Assembly (NCBI GenBank): GCA_008921705.1
Contig: VFFE01007601.1
Span: 132,109-196,108 of the forward strand
Reading direction: 5' to 3'
DNA length: 64,000 bases
DNA from: Burhinus oedicnemus
Taxonomy: Eukaryota > Chordata > Aves > Charadriiformes > Burhinidae
Made by a program: the position numbers and the translations under genes. Below, piece after piece: positions 11,801 through 28,000 of this stretch. The notes below the pieces were generated by a model. The model was not told where the DNA came from, searched no databases, and saw only the letters and a program-made list of their open reading frames with translations. Each line of letters opens with the position of its first letter. The stretch's first letter is position 1.

Positions 11801-14800
11801 CCATAGTTTTGAATCCTGGCAACCTGTGTTTTACATCTGACACCTGGGGGACCTCAGATCTGTCACTCAGCAAAAAGAAATGAACTGTCTTACCTCACCT
11901 CCTACAGAGAAAACTAATACAAAACACCAATAGCTTTCATACCAAAACATTGATACTTTCAAAATCTGCCAGAAGAACTCTTTAACCCATGTAACATCAC
12001 AACAAAGCAGCTTTATTTCCAGAGAGAGCATCAGCAAACCATGGAAGAAACACTTCTCAATGACCAGTCTGTATCAACGGACTGCACTTCCAAAACACTT
12101 AAACTACCAGATATGTTGACCTTCTTCCAAACTGGAAAGGGTTAACATATTTTCAAACCTTATTATACCTCATTCAAAATGAAATGCAAAAGTTTTCCCC
12201 AGTATATAGGATGTATATGAACAAGTGCAAATTTACAAGTGAACATAAGAACAAGTTGCAGCCTCAGTTCTTCAGTTCATAATGTGTAACCATCCTTCTG
12301 AAGAACAAAACAAGTGATTGATAGCACCACCTCTGCAATACAGCAGAAGTGGAGAACAACAGATCAGTTCAGTCTTTGGAGAGAATTTAGAATAAGTATA
12401 AGGACCTGAAACAGGAATTTAAATTCATGCTTTTGTGAAAAGTACTTTCAAATCTCTGATAATCACAAATAATTAATACTTTGCTATATAGCCTTTTTAC
12501 ATCAGTTTCTAGGAGCTGATCAGTGCTTTCACCAGAGATAAAGCGTTATCAGGAAAATTGTTCTTTGCGCAGGTTTTAGTAAAACATCATTATTTTCTAA
12601 ACTTTCCAGTTTGGACATAAAGGTTTTGTCTATACCAGCAAATTAAAGATATCAGGGACTGTTCCCTGCCAGTGAGGCCAACTAGCACAGAACAGTTCAC
12701 ATCCATCATATTAAATTCTGTTAGTCTCCAAAACAGTGGCTGCAACCAAAATGCTACTGGGTCCCTGGCCGGTGCGAACTCCTCAAACCGTGCCATTAAT
12801 TCTTCAGAAAAGTGCTAGTCAGCCCTGGCCAAAACTACACCCAGTTATTGCTAACAATTTAATGATATAGTTGACAAATCCCAGGACTTTTTCTCACACT
12901 ACTTACTTTATTAGTATGGGCATAACCAAAGAGCGGGTTTACCTCACCCAGCTGTAGGTGTCTGCAGCTGAGTAGTTACCGTGTTCTCGCTTTACTGGAG
13001 TCGGTGGTGGTTTTGTTTGTAGCGCATTCTCAGCGGTCCATTCAGGGATGAAATGGACCACCCTACAAGTGTCTATGTCTCTCTCCAGATTAAAAGCAGC
13101 CCACAGTGGCAAACTGAGTGAGACCAAGCCCACCTGAAGATTATACTGCTGTGAATCAAATCAAACCCCATGGATTAGCACAGTCCTCCCAGCTGCTGAA
13201 ATAAAGAACTAATAAGCAATGCCTGAAACTGCCTGGAATACTGTGAGACTGCTTCTCCCTGTAAGTCTGGCAAGAAAGCCAAGTTGTGAGCCTCCCTTTC
13301 CCTGTTTGCAGTGTGAGGTTTGTGTGTTTAATTACCTCACAGAGATGTTGTGAGGCCCACCTACATAATGTTTGCAAAGTAATGTTTGTAGAGCACTGTG
13401 TGGTACATGAAAAGTAGGAAGGCGAGCCAGGCACCGAGGGGGAGACAGAACAGGCGATGGAGCTCTGGATTCCTACGGTTTTGTTCACCCCCCTGGCAGC
13501 CTTTGCACCATGGCTGCAGACATTTAGATAGTTCAATCTTGCAATTAATTACTTATTTCCTCAGTATAAACTGTATTGAGGGCCCCTGTATAAGACTACT
13601 GTTTACAGATAGCTTGCATGTTGTTGCTGTTTTCTACTGCATGTTGGCTCCTGGCATAGTGACTGCGTTTGTACACACAGAGAACGGCATGGATTTTCCG
13701 GTCAGTGCTGACTCCAGACAGTTTTAGCTCCCAAGGAAACTGCTTAGGAAATGTGTGTGAAAACGGCACTATTAAGGGAAATAATACCTATCGGAATTGT
13801 AAAGATCCTTACCGGTGACTACTATAGTGATATTTATGCACATGTGCAGAGGAATTCACTGTGGGCTCACAGCAATCGGGGAAAGCCGGAGCGTCTAGGA
13901 TGAATGGTGGCTGTTGAAGCAAGGCACAATATTGCTACTGTTACAGACAGCTGGGAGGAAGTCTTAGAGGGGCATCATGGTCCACTGACCGCACACTTCT
14001 GTCTGACAGCTTTGAGAGAGGCCAGCAAGAAAAATCCACGCCTATTAAGCAGCGGCAAACCCTGCTCCTCCCTGGGGAACAGTGAGAGCTGGGAGACAAA
14101 AATTCATCTGCTTCAACCGTTCCCCCCAGAAAACAAAAATATCCTACAATTTAAAGCTCCGTTTTACTTTGTGTTGGCTCAAATGCATCAAAAGAGCTGG
14201 CATTGCAGAAAGCCGGTCTCTGGCTTTTGAATCCTGAGAGTCTAAGCAGGCAGACAAGTAGTTATAATCTCTCGTATCTCCCATTTAGGCCATTTGGCTC
14301 AATGAGTCTCAGAATAAGCTAGCCTGTTGCTGGTGTTTGAGCACTTGCAAAAGGTTATCAGCACAGGAACATGAGACGGGTCCAAATCCAGTTTGAAAGT
14401 ACGCAGTCCAGAAGGTGTGAGCTCTCCTCCCTTGTTTCAATAATACCGAAGCTAGGCAGCCTCCTCTGTTCTTGTTACACATGCTGTTGTGATAGGACTT
14501 CCGTGCCTTAAAACCAGTAAGCGTGGCTGGGTGACTCTCCAGGAGATGGCTGACTCCTGTTGTTTAAATCCACTGTACCATTTCCATTGGCAGAGACTCA
14601 CGAAAGCCAAAGTGATTTTAGCTGGTGGGAGAGTAGTACCTCATAGCCAAGTTTCAAGGTGGAAATCGGTGTAGAGTTACACTGAGCATTACAGCAAGGG
14701 CCAAGAGGGAGAAGCCTCCCTGCATTGCCAAGTGCTTCAAAGGAGAAGGATTTATGACTCTCTTGAGAGTTTAGGATGGTGCCAGCTGTTGATGGTAGCT

Positions 14801-16000
14801 AATATGGCACAAAAGAGAGGCTAAATTCACACTGGATTTAACACCCCTGAATCAACAGAATTGCACCAGTATGAATTTAATGTGACTTTCTAATAGTGTC
14901 TATAAAAGTTGACACAAACTCTAGAAAGCATTTCCTTTACGCAGCTCGCTTTCTCATTATCTGTTCTTAGGTTACAGTGTTTACCATCTCACCTGTCATG
15001 TAAATCCCGCTTCTACCCTGAAAAACCATCAAAGCCGCTTGAATACTCATTATTTTTACGGGCTATAGGTATCACACTTTTTAAAGTTAGGATGGGGGAC
15101 TGTTCATAAAAACTTTTGTGTAATTACTGAAATCTGCCAAGATGTCTATGTTACTATTTTATATTTACAGTTAGAATGAAGTGTCCGTAATGAAGACATA
15201 GATGTGAATGTGATAGAATTAACATGATGTGAGGAAGGCATAAAGAGCATAAATAAAGATAAAACATTTGTGAAAAGTTTGAAAGTGTGAAAAAATAGCT
15301 TGTTCCTAGAAAACATAAAATGTGAAAAATTAAAAGATACACAGAATTTCTTTTTTCAAAACTGAATTTTGTTTTAAGAAATTATTATTTAGTGTAGAAG
15401 AAGCATTGCTGTACAGCGCAATGAAAAAAAGTAGTCATAAAATCTTTACTTTTGAATAACAAAATATATCATTTCAGAAATAGATCTGCACTTAAATAGA
15501 TGTTTGCTTGTTGATTTCTTGTTAATTTGGGGAAATTTATATTATTAAAAATAGAAGCTCAGAATTCTTAGCTTTTATGCAACAAAGGAAAGTTGTATCT
15601 GCAGGGATCAGATATAGTGTATCATGGCAATGTCTCGCTGTTACTGAAAACACAATAGCAGAGAAAGGTTAATTGCCCATAGCTGCTGTCCTTTGAGGTG
15701 TGTTCTCTGTAAACATATTCTTGTAATAGCTGCTCACAAACACAAAAAAATCACCACATCCATAGAGAAAGATGCAGTTACTTTGCAGAGAATGCCAGGC
15801 ACCTGCCTTTATCCCTACCTCTTGCTACCTCTGAATTCTAAGAGTTCCAGAAAATAGTATGGGTTGGTGAGAGAGGGGCATAAGTTAACGGATTGTGAAT
15901 GCACATATTGACAACACATTGCTAAAAAGATGAGGAAGTTCCTCTTCCGAATTCTTACTTTATAGGTACAATTTTCATTGTTGGAGAATGCAGCCAATGT
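5871..16000. other. no gene or mobile element recognised
   Basis: About 10 kb of AT-rich sequence. All reading frames are short (126 codons at most, at 13156-13536) and show no family signature, and overlapping frames on both strands are equally long. I saw no CR1 tail octamers, LTR termini or tRNA boxes. Confidence 0.5.
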
Positions 16001-19000
16001 TCTCCATGAATCGCTATTTAGTGGAAGGAAGTGCTTGGCATCTCAGGCTGAATAAAAACTGAAGGTTTGCTCTTCAAAGGTGGCCTGAAGACTTCAGCAG
16101 TGGCATGAAAACTGGTAAAGGTGTGACCAGCGCTCCAGGCAGCAGCTCTGCATGTGTCAGAGTTGAGGACGTCGCACAAGGAAGGTCATTGTTTAAGCTC
16201 TGGCATTTCACCAGTGCAGTGTGGGAGCAGACTTCATGCAGAGTTAGCCAGGAAGACACTTTCTCCTAATATATTACAGCTTCCAGTTGGGGGCAAATCC
16301 AAGAAGTTTCCCTGAATGCTTTGCCTTTAAAAAGGGAAGACTGACCTAACATGCAGCATGTGTTTGGCAATCTAACCTATCAACATGAAAGTAGTGTCAA
16401 GGTGAAATCCTCAATGAGATGAAATTATGACACTATTTTAAGGAGGAAAAAGGATGATACAGGAGAATAGCCTCATTCCTACAAAATGTGGCATATATGG
16501 AGTCTGCCAAACAGGCCTGATCTCTCAAACCTTCCTAGATGAGAGGATAACCACTGGAAAGGCCACCTGCACTGAGAAGAGGTAGGACAATAACTGGACA
16601 TCATGTAGGTGGGGACACAGCCTGAGTTCTGTAGAGGAGAAACTGTGTGACAGGAGGAACAGGTATGAAATCCTATAGAAACCTTATGGTATCAGTAAGA
16701 AAGAACACTGAAAAATTCTTCCTGTAGTTTACAGCCAGGTACTCTGCAAGTGGAGTAAAGGAGAGCCCTCTTCTTCCATTTCAAGCAAGAAATCATGGAG
16801 ACAAAATAGAGAAGGGAAACTCAGATAGTGAATCTGTTGTTGTTTTTTCTTTTATTTCATTATTGATGAGGCAGAAAAGTTCTTGAAAGTGTGTATCAAC
16901 CTCTGGACAAGACCAGAAATTTATGAGGTGGGAACTGAGGTAGTGGTATAAGCTTCACAGCTCTTGAAACTCATTCCAGGGAAGAATTTTTTATGAACCA
17001 AATATGCTGACAGGACTAAATCATCATTCTTTTCTTTGGGTGGGAAGAAGCTGGGTCCAAAGCTTTGGGAAATATCATGAATGCTGAAGAAAGTGAATGG
17101 CAGAAGCTGATACTGGGAGCGGTTCTAATTCCCGAATAGATCCTTCCAATGCAAAAGCTTGATTTAGACATGGAGGTTCACGACTTGTAGACTGAGATGT
17201 GCAAATTATTTAAGAGGAGTGAATTGTGATAGCATCCTGAACTTGGGACTTGTGAAAAAAAAAACATGTACCTTTCCAAGCTCATCACAGAGCTCCAGTT
17301 CTCATTTTTATTTGTGAAGTGTTAGTGGCTAAGGCCTAAAGCAAAAGCAAAACCCTGTCAACTCACTCCCTTTTCTGTCAAGTAATGCCAGGGTGGAACA
17401 AGAGACCAAAACAGGAGCAACACTGTTAATATCTTACCGAGATATGGGGAGTGCCTGGGATGAGTGGTCACCCTAACCTAACGTAATAAACCTCAGCATT
17501 AGGAAGCAAAAGTTAATAAAGAATGGAATTTAAGAATTTAATAAAAATTCTCCTATCCCCAGTGTGCCAGAGGACATCCAGCTGATGTTGGAAGAAGGTG
17601 ATAATCCTAGTTAAGTGTTGCCTCACTAGTCAGGACTTTTTGGGTCAATAGAAAAGCTGAGGTGAAGGTTTGAAAGCTTGTCTTCATGCGTTACCTCCTG
17701 CTTCTGGGATGTTGCAGTGCTATTGATACTGCTGCCTTGCTCTGATGATCTGCTTCTTGTCAAAAAAATGGTAGCTTTTGCTTTGCCTGGAAAAAGAGGT
17801 ATTGAATGATTCTGAAGATGCACCACCAGAACAAAATAGGCCTTTCTCATTCTGTCAGAGCTTGAGAAGCTCAAGGACTTCAGTATGAAGTTCCAGGGAT
17901 AACACTGCCATGCAGGAGCAATATAGTACTTAAAGCCATTGTAAACAGAGCACTTCCTAGGACATGCTCCTCTTCCTCTATAGATAGTGAGTGATAGTGA
18001 GTGTGGAAATCACTGGTGGTGAAACAATTACACTTAATATACCATTTGAAACCTATCCAAGAGGCAAGCAAAGAAGTCTTTGAAAGAAGGATCACTCAGC
18101 ACCTGGAAGGTGAAAAAAATCCCTTGGTAGAAGCCTTTGAGGGTAGGTATGGAATTCTGAGATGTGCAGTGAAGCTCTGACTTGAAAAGAAACTAGTGAT
18201 GCAGATCAAGATTCACTAAAATATCAGGTGTTGCTCTGATTTCTCTACTGCTAGGTAGTAGAGAAAATTATCTTTTATGGCTGCATCCAAAGCGTCAGAG
18301 TTTGATGAGCCGGATAAGACAATAATGAAGTGAAAAATCTCTGGCTAACAGTATTTTGTTGGGTATATCCATACATAATTAAGCACTAGAAAAAGGACTG
18401 GGGAAAGAGCTGAAAAAATAAATTTGAAAATGCTGTAGGAAGTTACTAGAATACAGTTAAGTTTGAATAAGGAATCACAGTAAATTTAGCTGATAATACA
18501 TGGAAAATATTTTACCCAATACAGTAAGTAACTTAATTTGAAGAAGTTATTTGCAATTTATAGAAACCATTTGGTAGGATTCAAGTATAAACATTGCTCC
18601 ATAATGCTTTCACAATCACTTAGATAAAATATTTCAGCTGCAAATATTTTATTTTCAGTGTTTCTTAATTTTTCCATAACAGGCCTTAGAAAAAAATCTG
18701 GGGGAAATGACTATCTTATTTTGAAAATGTCAAGACATTTTTCCCCAAACATTCTTACTTTTAATGTTGCTCCTGTGTTGCAGTGTCTAACATTATTTTC
18801 TTGCTTAGACCCAATTGGCTATTACATCAGCTCACCTCTGAATTAAAATGTTAGTTAAATTGGCGTTATAAATTTAATATGCAGAAGAGGAAAATCAGGT
18901 CCTTCATCTCTATAATAATTTATCTAAGAATATAATAGGTTTTAAAAAATTTTGCTGTTATTTAGTATAGTGTTATACATTCATGCTTGTTCAGGGCCAT

Positions 19001-22000
19001 ATTTCTTCTCCTATTGTTCAGCAGCTTTGCAGTCGTTTCCCAGCTCTCTCTGTTGAATTGCTTCCCTTCAGTCTCCTCTGTATATAGTCTGCTAGACTTT
19101 CTCCTAATACTGTCATCCTCCATCCTTTCCTTAATATGTTTTTCTTGTATCTCCACTACCTGAATCTCCTATTTATCTTTTACCAACTTGAATATAAATT
19201 AACACAAATTGCTCCAGAAATTGATGTCTTATCATTTACAGTTTAAAGAAGTTGCAGCAGACCACAAAAGCACAGAAGGTGCTAAGGTAGAATAGCTGAA
19301 ATTCAAATATTTGAATGTGCCATCATCAAAACCCTATAATTTTTTGAAAGCAACTTTTCCTGTCTGCTTAGAGATGGACTTCTGGGGATACTTATCATTG
19401 CTAAGCAGTTTGCTGCCTGTATCCAAGGGTGTGCTGACAAATGCACATCAACCTGACATGAACTTAGATCTTCCTCAAAGAAGAAGAGGTTTCTAGGTCT
19501 GAACATGGAAGGGAAGGAGAAGTTATCTGCTGAGCCAGCTTTGAACAGAGGTATTCCTGAGAGGTGACAGTGGTGTCAAAGTATGAAACTTGCTGAAAGT
19601 AACTTTTTAGAGCTTGTTCACAAACTGTCTGTGATTTTAAAAGCTGGTCTTACTGGACTAGATGGAGTCACCTCCAGAAAAGAAAGACCTGCCTGTCTCA
19701 TGTGGGAATATCTCATTTGAGAACTGCAATGGGACTGCAAAAGGTCTTCTGTCCTTAGGGCATATCTAAATATACCTACTTGTCTTGTCCAAATCCTAAT
19801 GTGGCTGCCACTGTCACAAAAGGGGATGAAAACATGCAAGTGCCCCCTCTTTTACTGCAGTTAACAGCCAGCTCAGGATATCAAAGACAGTTCAACTACT
19901 GAAGCAGACTGATTGTGAAGTAAAGAGTTAAGGACTGGTTTGCAATAGGGAGAGAACAAGTGTGCAACATTTGACACTCATGGTATTCTCACCTGGGAAA
20001 GGAAAGTCTGGGATTTGGATTCCCAACTCTGCTCTGTATTTTGCATTAAATGGCTATTGACCAATAAATATAAGCAGACTAGAGAGAAAAGACCACAGAT
20101 TCTTTGGAATTTCCTTTCCTAACACCATTGTCCGAATCATAAAGAAAGAGAACCATGCTCACTCTCACTCCTGGCCCTGGCCCACTCAATCTTTAATGGT
20201 ACCAGGCAAAGAAGAACGACTCCAAGCAGTTATAACGGAGCATACCCGTACTCCAAACAGACTGTGGTCTGGTGGTTGGGAAGGTAGAAGATGTCAGTCT
20301 GACACACACTGTATCACTGCTCTTAGCAATAGGCCCTTAGCACTATATCATATAGCATTGGTTACAATATAGAAGCAATGCTAGTGTGATGTCTTTCACT
20401 GCTTATACAAAAATATTGTTACTCAGTTTCTCAACAGGGGCAGGATCAACTAACAAGTAAAAGAGATTGCACTATGCACCCTGGACAGAGATATGTTCAT
20501 GAGCCTGTGAAAAAGGTGATGTTCAAGAGATGTTTTTATTGTTACTTATCCTATTTGCTACCTGGAAGTGCTGTTGTCTCAGTTCACATATTTGGCTCTG
20601 TTTATGTAAGCCTCAAAAAAACTATTTGAAGAGAATCAGTCCTTTTTACTAGCATATTGAAATGATCTCAGATATTTTTCTGCTAGAAGTCCCTGCTCTG
20701 CAAATATTCAGATGCAAAATTATTATATAGGATAAAGAGAAGGCAGAAGTAGTCATTAGAGCTTTGGGCAGCACGGGCATTTTAACAGCTGCTTAGCAAC
20801 TTTTAAGCAGCCACATTTGGGGAAAAGGTTTAAGGAGGAGTTTGGTGGGGCAGATAGAGACATAATTTAGAGAGAAATAAACAAGTACTCACTAGAATAT
20901 AAGAGCTCTGAATGTTTGTTTATTAATAATGGGAAAGAAAAGTTGGACAATACATGGGCAATCTGTTCCTTTAAACAACAAAATCTGTATGAAATAAATT
21001 TTGTAAAAACCAACTGAAGAGTAATGGTGAATGCTGATATTTTGAAGTATTCAGCATCTGATCCTGTTGGTCAAATCAACCCTGTTATTCTCTGACAAGA
21101 TGCTGTAAGGAACTCTCTTCAATAAAACTGAAATGTTACTGCTAAAACATTATTTTACTTGCATTTCCCATACTGCATATGTGTTACTGGGTAAAGCATG
21201 TGAGAATATGTTTGCACGGCAGATGCTCCACAAAATAAAGCTGTACTGTACTTTTGTTTGCCACTAACAACATCTTGGAAGTTGGGAGATATGCCAATAA
21301 CCATGAGGCAGTTATGTTGTTGGAATAAACCACAAAGACTTTGCAAGCTTCTGCTATGTAATTTTTCTGCAATTGCAGTTAACAATTTAATTCCCACAGT
21401 ACTGTTTGGTCATTCTTACCACAACAATTGACCTGATTTATTGATCAAAAGAAATGAACACAAATAGGTAACAGTTAAGTGAAAGTTGTGGCATTCCAAG
21501 CAAGCTGTGGGGAAGGAACAAGCTGCATTTGGTCAGATTTTACGAAAAACAAGACCTAGCTATGACCTGTGCTTCCAGCTCAGCACTTGCTCTTTTCTCT
21601 ATTAAAATCATTGGAGCTTTTAAAACTATTTCTCAGTTGGATACAAACTTATGCTTTGCTCATTTCATCCACTGTTCATCATCAAAGCCTAACAATGGAG
21701 AAGTAGTCACACGGGCCATTTATGATAATGTTTTTTACAAAAAACTCTTGTCCTGTGGCTACTGACACCACAGATTTGTTTATTAGAACATAAAGTTCAA
21801 CAGAAATCCCACATGGCATCAGACTCTTGCTGATGGAAGTTTCTTGCCATGGCTTTCTGGGATGGTTTCAAACAACTTGCATGATTTTCTTAGCAAAAGG
21901 CAGTGAAAGAGATGCTCACCTTAAGGACACATTGTATTCTTGAACACGCAACTTTTATCAACTTATTAAATAAGTAGATAGAGGCTTTCTTTTTCCCCAC

Positions 22001-25000
22001 GGAAATGTCAGTTGCTCAGTTGTAATGTGTTTATGTGTGTCCATAAAGAAATCATCCAGGTAGAAGTGAACATATTGGAGAGGGCAAGGAAGAAGCAACC
22101 TAATTTGCTTCGTTATAAAGGGATTATAAAGATGGGGAAGAAGAACAGAGGCAAGACACAGATGCTTAGAATCAGACTCAACTTATTCAAGTTGTACACA
22201 ATAGGAAGAAATGCAGGTCAAGGAACGAGAGGCAATCTTGGAAGAGCGAGAGCACGTAGGCCTTATAATACATTCCCTTTTAAGCATTGACTTGGAACCC
22301 ATCCCTAAAATGTAAGCAAAATAGCTGTAAAAACCTTTGGCAAAATATTTCATACAACTTTTGTGGCTATTTTGCATAGATGATGAAAGTTCACCAGTGT
22401 TACCTTTACCCCAATTCATTACAGGTCCCAGCCCTGCCAGCAGACGATACATATTCCAATTTAGGCTGGAATTTTTGTTTCTTCTATAAAAGCTGAGATA
22501 AAAGTATATAATAAATCTTTGCGAAAATAATGTCAAAAAGTATGTAATGCCATTAAAGACTGTGTAATACATATCCATGATGGAGTGGCATTAAGGCAAC
22601 CTTAAACCTTATTATTTTTTTAAGGAAATGTCATTGCTTTCAAGCTTGTCAAGTTTGTCATTGCCACTAAGTTTGAATCTTTGCCTTTTTGACTTAAATG
22701 TTTCTTAACCTCATTTTAAAAACACCTAATGACACATAGAAGCTAAAAATATGGTAACAGGAAGAATGTAAAAAAGATATATAAGGATGTGTATGTTGCT
22801 TCTGGACTCAGTTGATGGCAATGTTAATTGGAGCTGTGGTGCTGCACCTATTTAGATATAATCAGAACGTGTAAAAGCAAAGGCAGTACAGTATATACTT
22901 CTAAGTCTAAGAGCAGGGGGCTCTGCTAATTACCGATTCTGTCCTCATGTCTACACATTTGGGATGAAACTTATTTCTCCCAGAAATGTTCTCAGTCTTA
23001 ATTAATTATTGAAATACAAACACCACAAATCTTAGATTAAAGGTACTTTATAGATTCAAAAAGCCTTATTTGCTTCGTCATCAGGGGCTTCTAATCACTG
23101 ATGGTTTACTGCAACAGTATATAGAAGAAATGCACACCATATTGGATCAACCAAAAAGACAGTATACATGATATGTTTAGAGAAGTGACTAGCCTCTAGA
23201 CACAAATTTACCGGTTGTAAATTTTATGGCCTTTTTCTTTTTTTTGATGAGGCTGCTATGTACTATTGTTACTGTCTGGATTATTTTACAATGAGCTCTT
23301 TATGACAGGGAATGGAGTCTCTATCCACATAGTATGATGTGGTCAATCATTTTTCTTCTGCATATGAGTTTATGCCAGCTACCATGTATCTCTCTTTTAC
23401 AAAAAAACAGATGAAGACACTGGGTCTCGATCCAGATCCTCTTTTTTCTATCTGGACTGAAGCACAAATGGACTTCAAGATTCAAAATCAAAATGAAACT
23501 TTGGAATAAAAAAAGGTGTGGCAAAGCAGCTAACTTTCATTGAAATCACACCTGGATTTCTGAAAACATTTTAGTTTGCATTTTAGTTTACTATTGATCT
23601 CATGATATTTGAATTAATGAGGAAGAATTTTCCTTGAGAGATGGACTCTTTCCAAAGAAGGTATGATTTTGGCAAATCACAAGCCATTCACCCCTGTCCT
23701 CCAAAGTGCACTTCAGTGAGGTATTTGATGTCATCTGCTAAAATAAACTGATCTCCTCAGCTGTGATGGTGTCATCACCAACCTCCAAACTAGGTTTTAC
23801 ACTGCAGTATGAGGCCCATGACACCACTCCAGAACCCTCCAAAGTATGTCCAGGCTGTATATTTCTCTGCCTTGTTTGTAACTTGTAAGAACAAATTGCA
23901 CTATGGGTGTAACAGATTCAGATCATGACCACACTGTTTATTAGTCAAAGTTATAAGATAAACAATTAATTCACTTTATCACAGTGAAGGTAAAACACTT
24001 GTGTTATCTTTAAACAAGCTATACCAGATAAAATAACATGCACTGTACATCTGATACTTGTGTTCTATCTCTAGCAGAGCCTCCAGATTCCTTCTTGCAA
24101 GATCTCACCCGTCTAGGAGAACCAGAGATTTCCTTATCTGGCTGGCCAAGTTGACAGAGTGATGTTTTGTAAAAGAAATTGTCAGGATATTGCACAGCAT
24201 GTGGCTGTGGACTAAATTACCACAGCATACCTTCTCTGCCACACCTTCTCTTTAAAATAGCAGTCCTAATCTTGACTTGTGGTCCTACGATTATACCTTC
24301 CCCATTGTCCCTAATGAAACTCTCTTTGCTTGGTGTAGATGGACGCATTGAAAACTGTCAATATCAAATTTAAAGAAAATCATATTCATTTAATTAAAAA
24401 GAACAGTGATACCTGACAACCCAATTTTCAGAAGAACGTCACCCATGAATATTCAGTATATACACATACTAAGATTTTATCCATCTGGCATTTGCAAACT
24501 AATCAATTGCCCAACATTGTGCCTTAACATAAAAAACTTGCATTATTTACATACATTTTAAATATGAATAGATGTATACAGTACCATTTCAAAAATTTCT
24601 AAACTCAGATAATCTCAAAAATTTATAGAGCCCAACAGTACAATAAATAGGGCAAACTTGTAAGTGGGATATTACATCTATCAGTATTAGGTAACCCCAT
24701 TACTTGTCACAGTTTCCTCTTTGGTGAAAGAATAAACTATGCTTCTGCTCTTTGTTGTGAAGATCTGTGGTAGGTAAAATATGACAGAAGCAGAAAGATG
24801 ATCTAGAGGAGTAAGTTTAGTCTCCACAATATTTTCAGAAGGCTTTTGCTAGGAAGTGGTTTCCAATAACCTTACAAAAAGGACAGTTCTCAGTCTTGCC
24901 TTACAAGAACTACTCCCACAGATGGCTGTCCTTCATATTTTCTAATTTCTAGTGTTTTCTTGTTGTCAGAGGAACACTTTTGGTTTGTTATAGATTGGCC

Positions 25001-28000
25001 AACATTGCTTTTTTCAGCTCTAAAAAGTTTCTATAGTAAATATTTGCAGAAGAAAGTAAAAAGCCTGCCAGAAAAATTATTCAACATTTCAACATATCCA
25101 CTTCCCACCTAAAGGTAGTACAGCTCGGACATACCCCATCTAGTTTCAAGCAGAAGCAATCATAGCATATGATTTCAAATCTGATCTGTCATTTTTTCTT
25201 GGCTACGAACCTTGACATAGAATATTTTCTCCTTCTAATAGCAGAAATAGTACGCTAGAGAGTCAGTGTTTCCAGGTTAAAGAAAGAACATGGGGAGGGC
25301 TTGGTAAGTGTATAGTACTTCGATTTTATACGTGGGAACTGGAAAAACAAAATATTGATGAAGAATCTTATCAGCTTGTACATAGACAGACTAAATGAAA
25401 ACTTGTAAAGCTTCATGCAGAAAGAGCACTGTGTGCAGAAAACAACCACTAAGTATAAAACTTTGGTAAGGAGTTACTAAGCATTTCTTTTAGGCATCTT
25501 AATAGGCAAGTGTCAAAATATAGCAGAAGTCCTCAAGCAGCGTAACTGGTATGGTAAAAAAAGTGAACCGTGCAGTTGATTTTGAAATGTGTAAGTTGAG
25601 AAATAGTGAAAACCTGTTTATTTTCCATCTAACATCAGATTGTTTGCTACAAGGCACGCTCCGGTGTTTTTTCCATTTTAAATATCTGGTGCAATAGACT
25701 TTCCTTCTTTATGATGAATGTTCTGACAAAGAATTGGTGGTAACAAAGATTGTAGGCATTTCTGATGTTAACATTTTCCAGTCAAGTAAGACTGCCCATT
25801 TTTCTCACTATTCCACCACAGACATGCTGGATGGAAGTAGGTCTGTGCGAAACCTTTCTTCGAGATGAAGTATCCAAAAGTATGTGATTGCCCACTATGA
25901 CAATGGCAGTAAAATCTTGTTTGAGTATACCAAAATAATGCTGCTGAGTGTAGCTACTTATCAGAGGCATAAAATGGTGCTTATTCTATTCACCTAACAA
26001 GATTTACTTTATGCAATGGAACCACAAGAAGGGAAACATTCGTAGCACCAGATCTCTGCCGAATCCCTGAAGTTGGGGAAACTGGCTCTGTGCGGAAACC
26101 CACTGTTTACACCAGCTGAGAAAAGTAGGGTGAAAGCAGGAAGAAGTGCTCTGCAGTCGAAAGACCTCACATCCAAACAGAATTCCAAGGAAAGGAGCTG
26201 TAGGTGCTGTTACCAGATATTCAAGGACAGGTTAGGTAGGCATGAGAGAAAATCACCCAGACTATAACAGGCCCAGTGATTCAAGAGCTTTCATGTAACT
26301 ACTTGCTGTTTAAGAGTTTGTGTGAAAATAATTCTGCTGCATATATCTATAGATGGAGAACTTTCTCTCATTAAGAACACTGGAATTTATAAACTCCAAG
26401 TCAGCGGTGGAAAAAGTCAACACAAGATATATTCTACAAAATACAATAGGGGGAAAAAAATGAAAAGAGGAAACAATTGGAGCTCTTGTGCAAAACAGCA
26501 GTATTCTTTGGTGTCACTATTGCTTTGTTAATCAGGAAAACAGCAAAATGACCCCACTTAACTTCACTGCAGAAAAGGGCAGAAACACAATCCAGCTGAC
26601 AGCTATCCAGTCAGCCCTATAAACAAAGAAATCTAATTTTTATGGTCACATTTGCATACCATATTCAGACATATATTTGCCCGTGTCTATATTACACATA
26701 CACACCATCTTTGTCTACAGATACACGACATCCTATTGTGAGTTTGAATATGACAATATATGGCAAATGTATAAAGTAATACAAAAAAATGTACAGAATT
26801 TTTAAAGTAATACAATTGAGATAAGAACACAATCAATGCTGCTCTTTAGTTCAGTATGAAAATAACTGTGATTAATGTAACCTCCAGGATTTTTTTGATA
26901 TTACGGAAATTTTGTCAGAAAGTGCCACACTAAGCTTTGATAGTTAAACAACTGTAGCAAAGTGGTACTTTTTTCTATTTTGGGTCTTTGACTTTCTGGT
27001 TCTGCTCCAGTAGGACAAAGTGTTATGCAGTCATCACTGTACAAATCTGCTGAATTGCTAAAAATCAAAATGATTAAATAAAATGTGATATTTCAACGTT
27101 AATTTATAAACAGAAAAACAAGCTGTATTTGCAACCTAACATCCAGAGCTTGTCAAACAACTAAACCAAAAGTTTTGAAATTATTTCTTTTCTTCAAGAA
27201 AATAATTCATTATCAAGTGTTTTGCATTTTTTGATCCACCACCTGTCTTTTTTGTTGCACATTACCTATTGAGAAAAGACTAAAATCTTTCCTCAATTAA
27301 AAAAAAAAACCAAAACAAAACAAACATTTTTAAAGAACTGCCATTGGTATTTCTTTCACAAATTTAAACAAGCAGAAAAAATATTTTTTCCCATTTTCTT
27401 CCAAACAGAACTGTGCACATGAGACCATTATTTCAATCATTTTTCTTGTTTTATCACAGTTTTCTTTTTTCTCCTGTCTTTTCCAGATAGCAAAGTGGCA
27501 AAGGTGAGAGATTAGGAAAAAGAAATAAAGTCTTGAAATTTTAAAAATATCTTTACAGGCAATGTTTTTTTTCCCCAAAATAGAAGATTTTTTTTAGAAG
27601 AAGTCTTGTGCAAAAAGCATCATTGGCCAAAATCGTGATTTTGAAAGAAATACTGGAAAACATCAGCCACTCAATAACATATCTTTACAGTTGTCTCCTC
27701 GTCTTACTTGGAAATCACAGCTATACATTATTTCACACAAATATTTTACTTAGCTGGTCTCTTCTTTGTGAATCTGGTGACAAAAGAGTTAATGAGTTTT
27801 TGGAAAGCATGGTGGTAGGCTATGCTGGAGGGCACTGACCGGCTCAGAACTGCTCCAAGCAGCTGTGGCTCCATGGAGTTCCAAGGAATTGCAACTGCTT
27901 ACGCCAGATCTAAATATATCTGCATCTGAAGAGTTCCTATTAACTAAAATAATCAGGCTTCAAACAAAGGTGGGAGTTTGCCATGATTTCTGTATCTGGA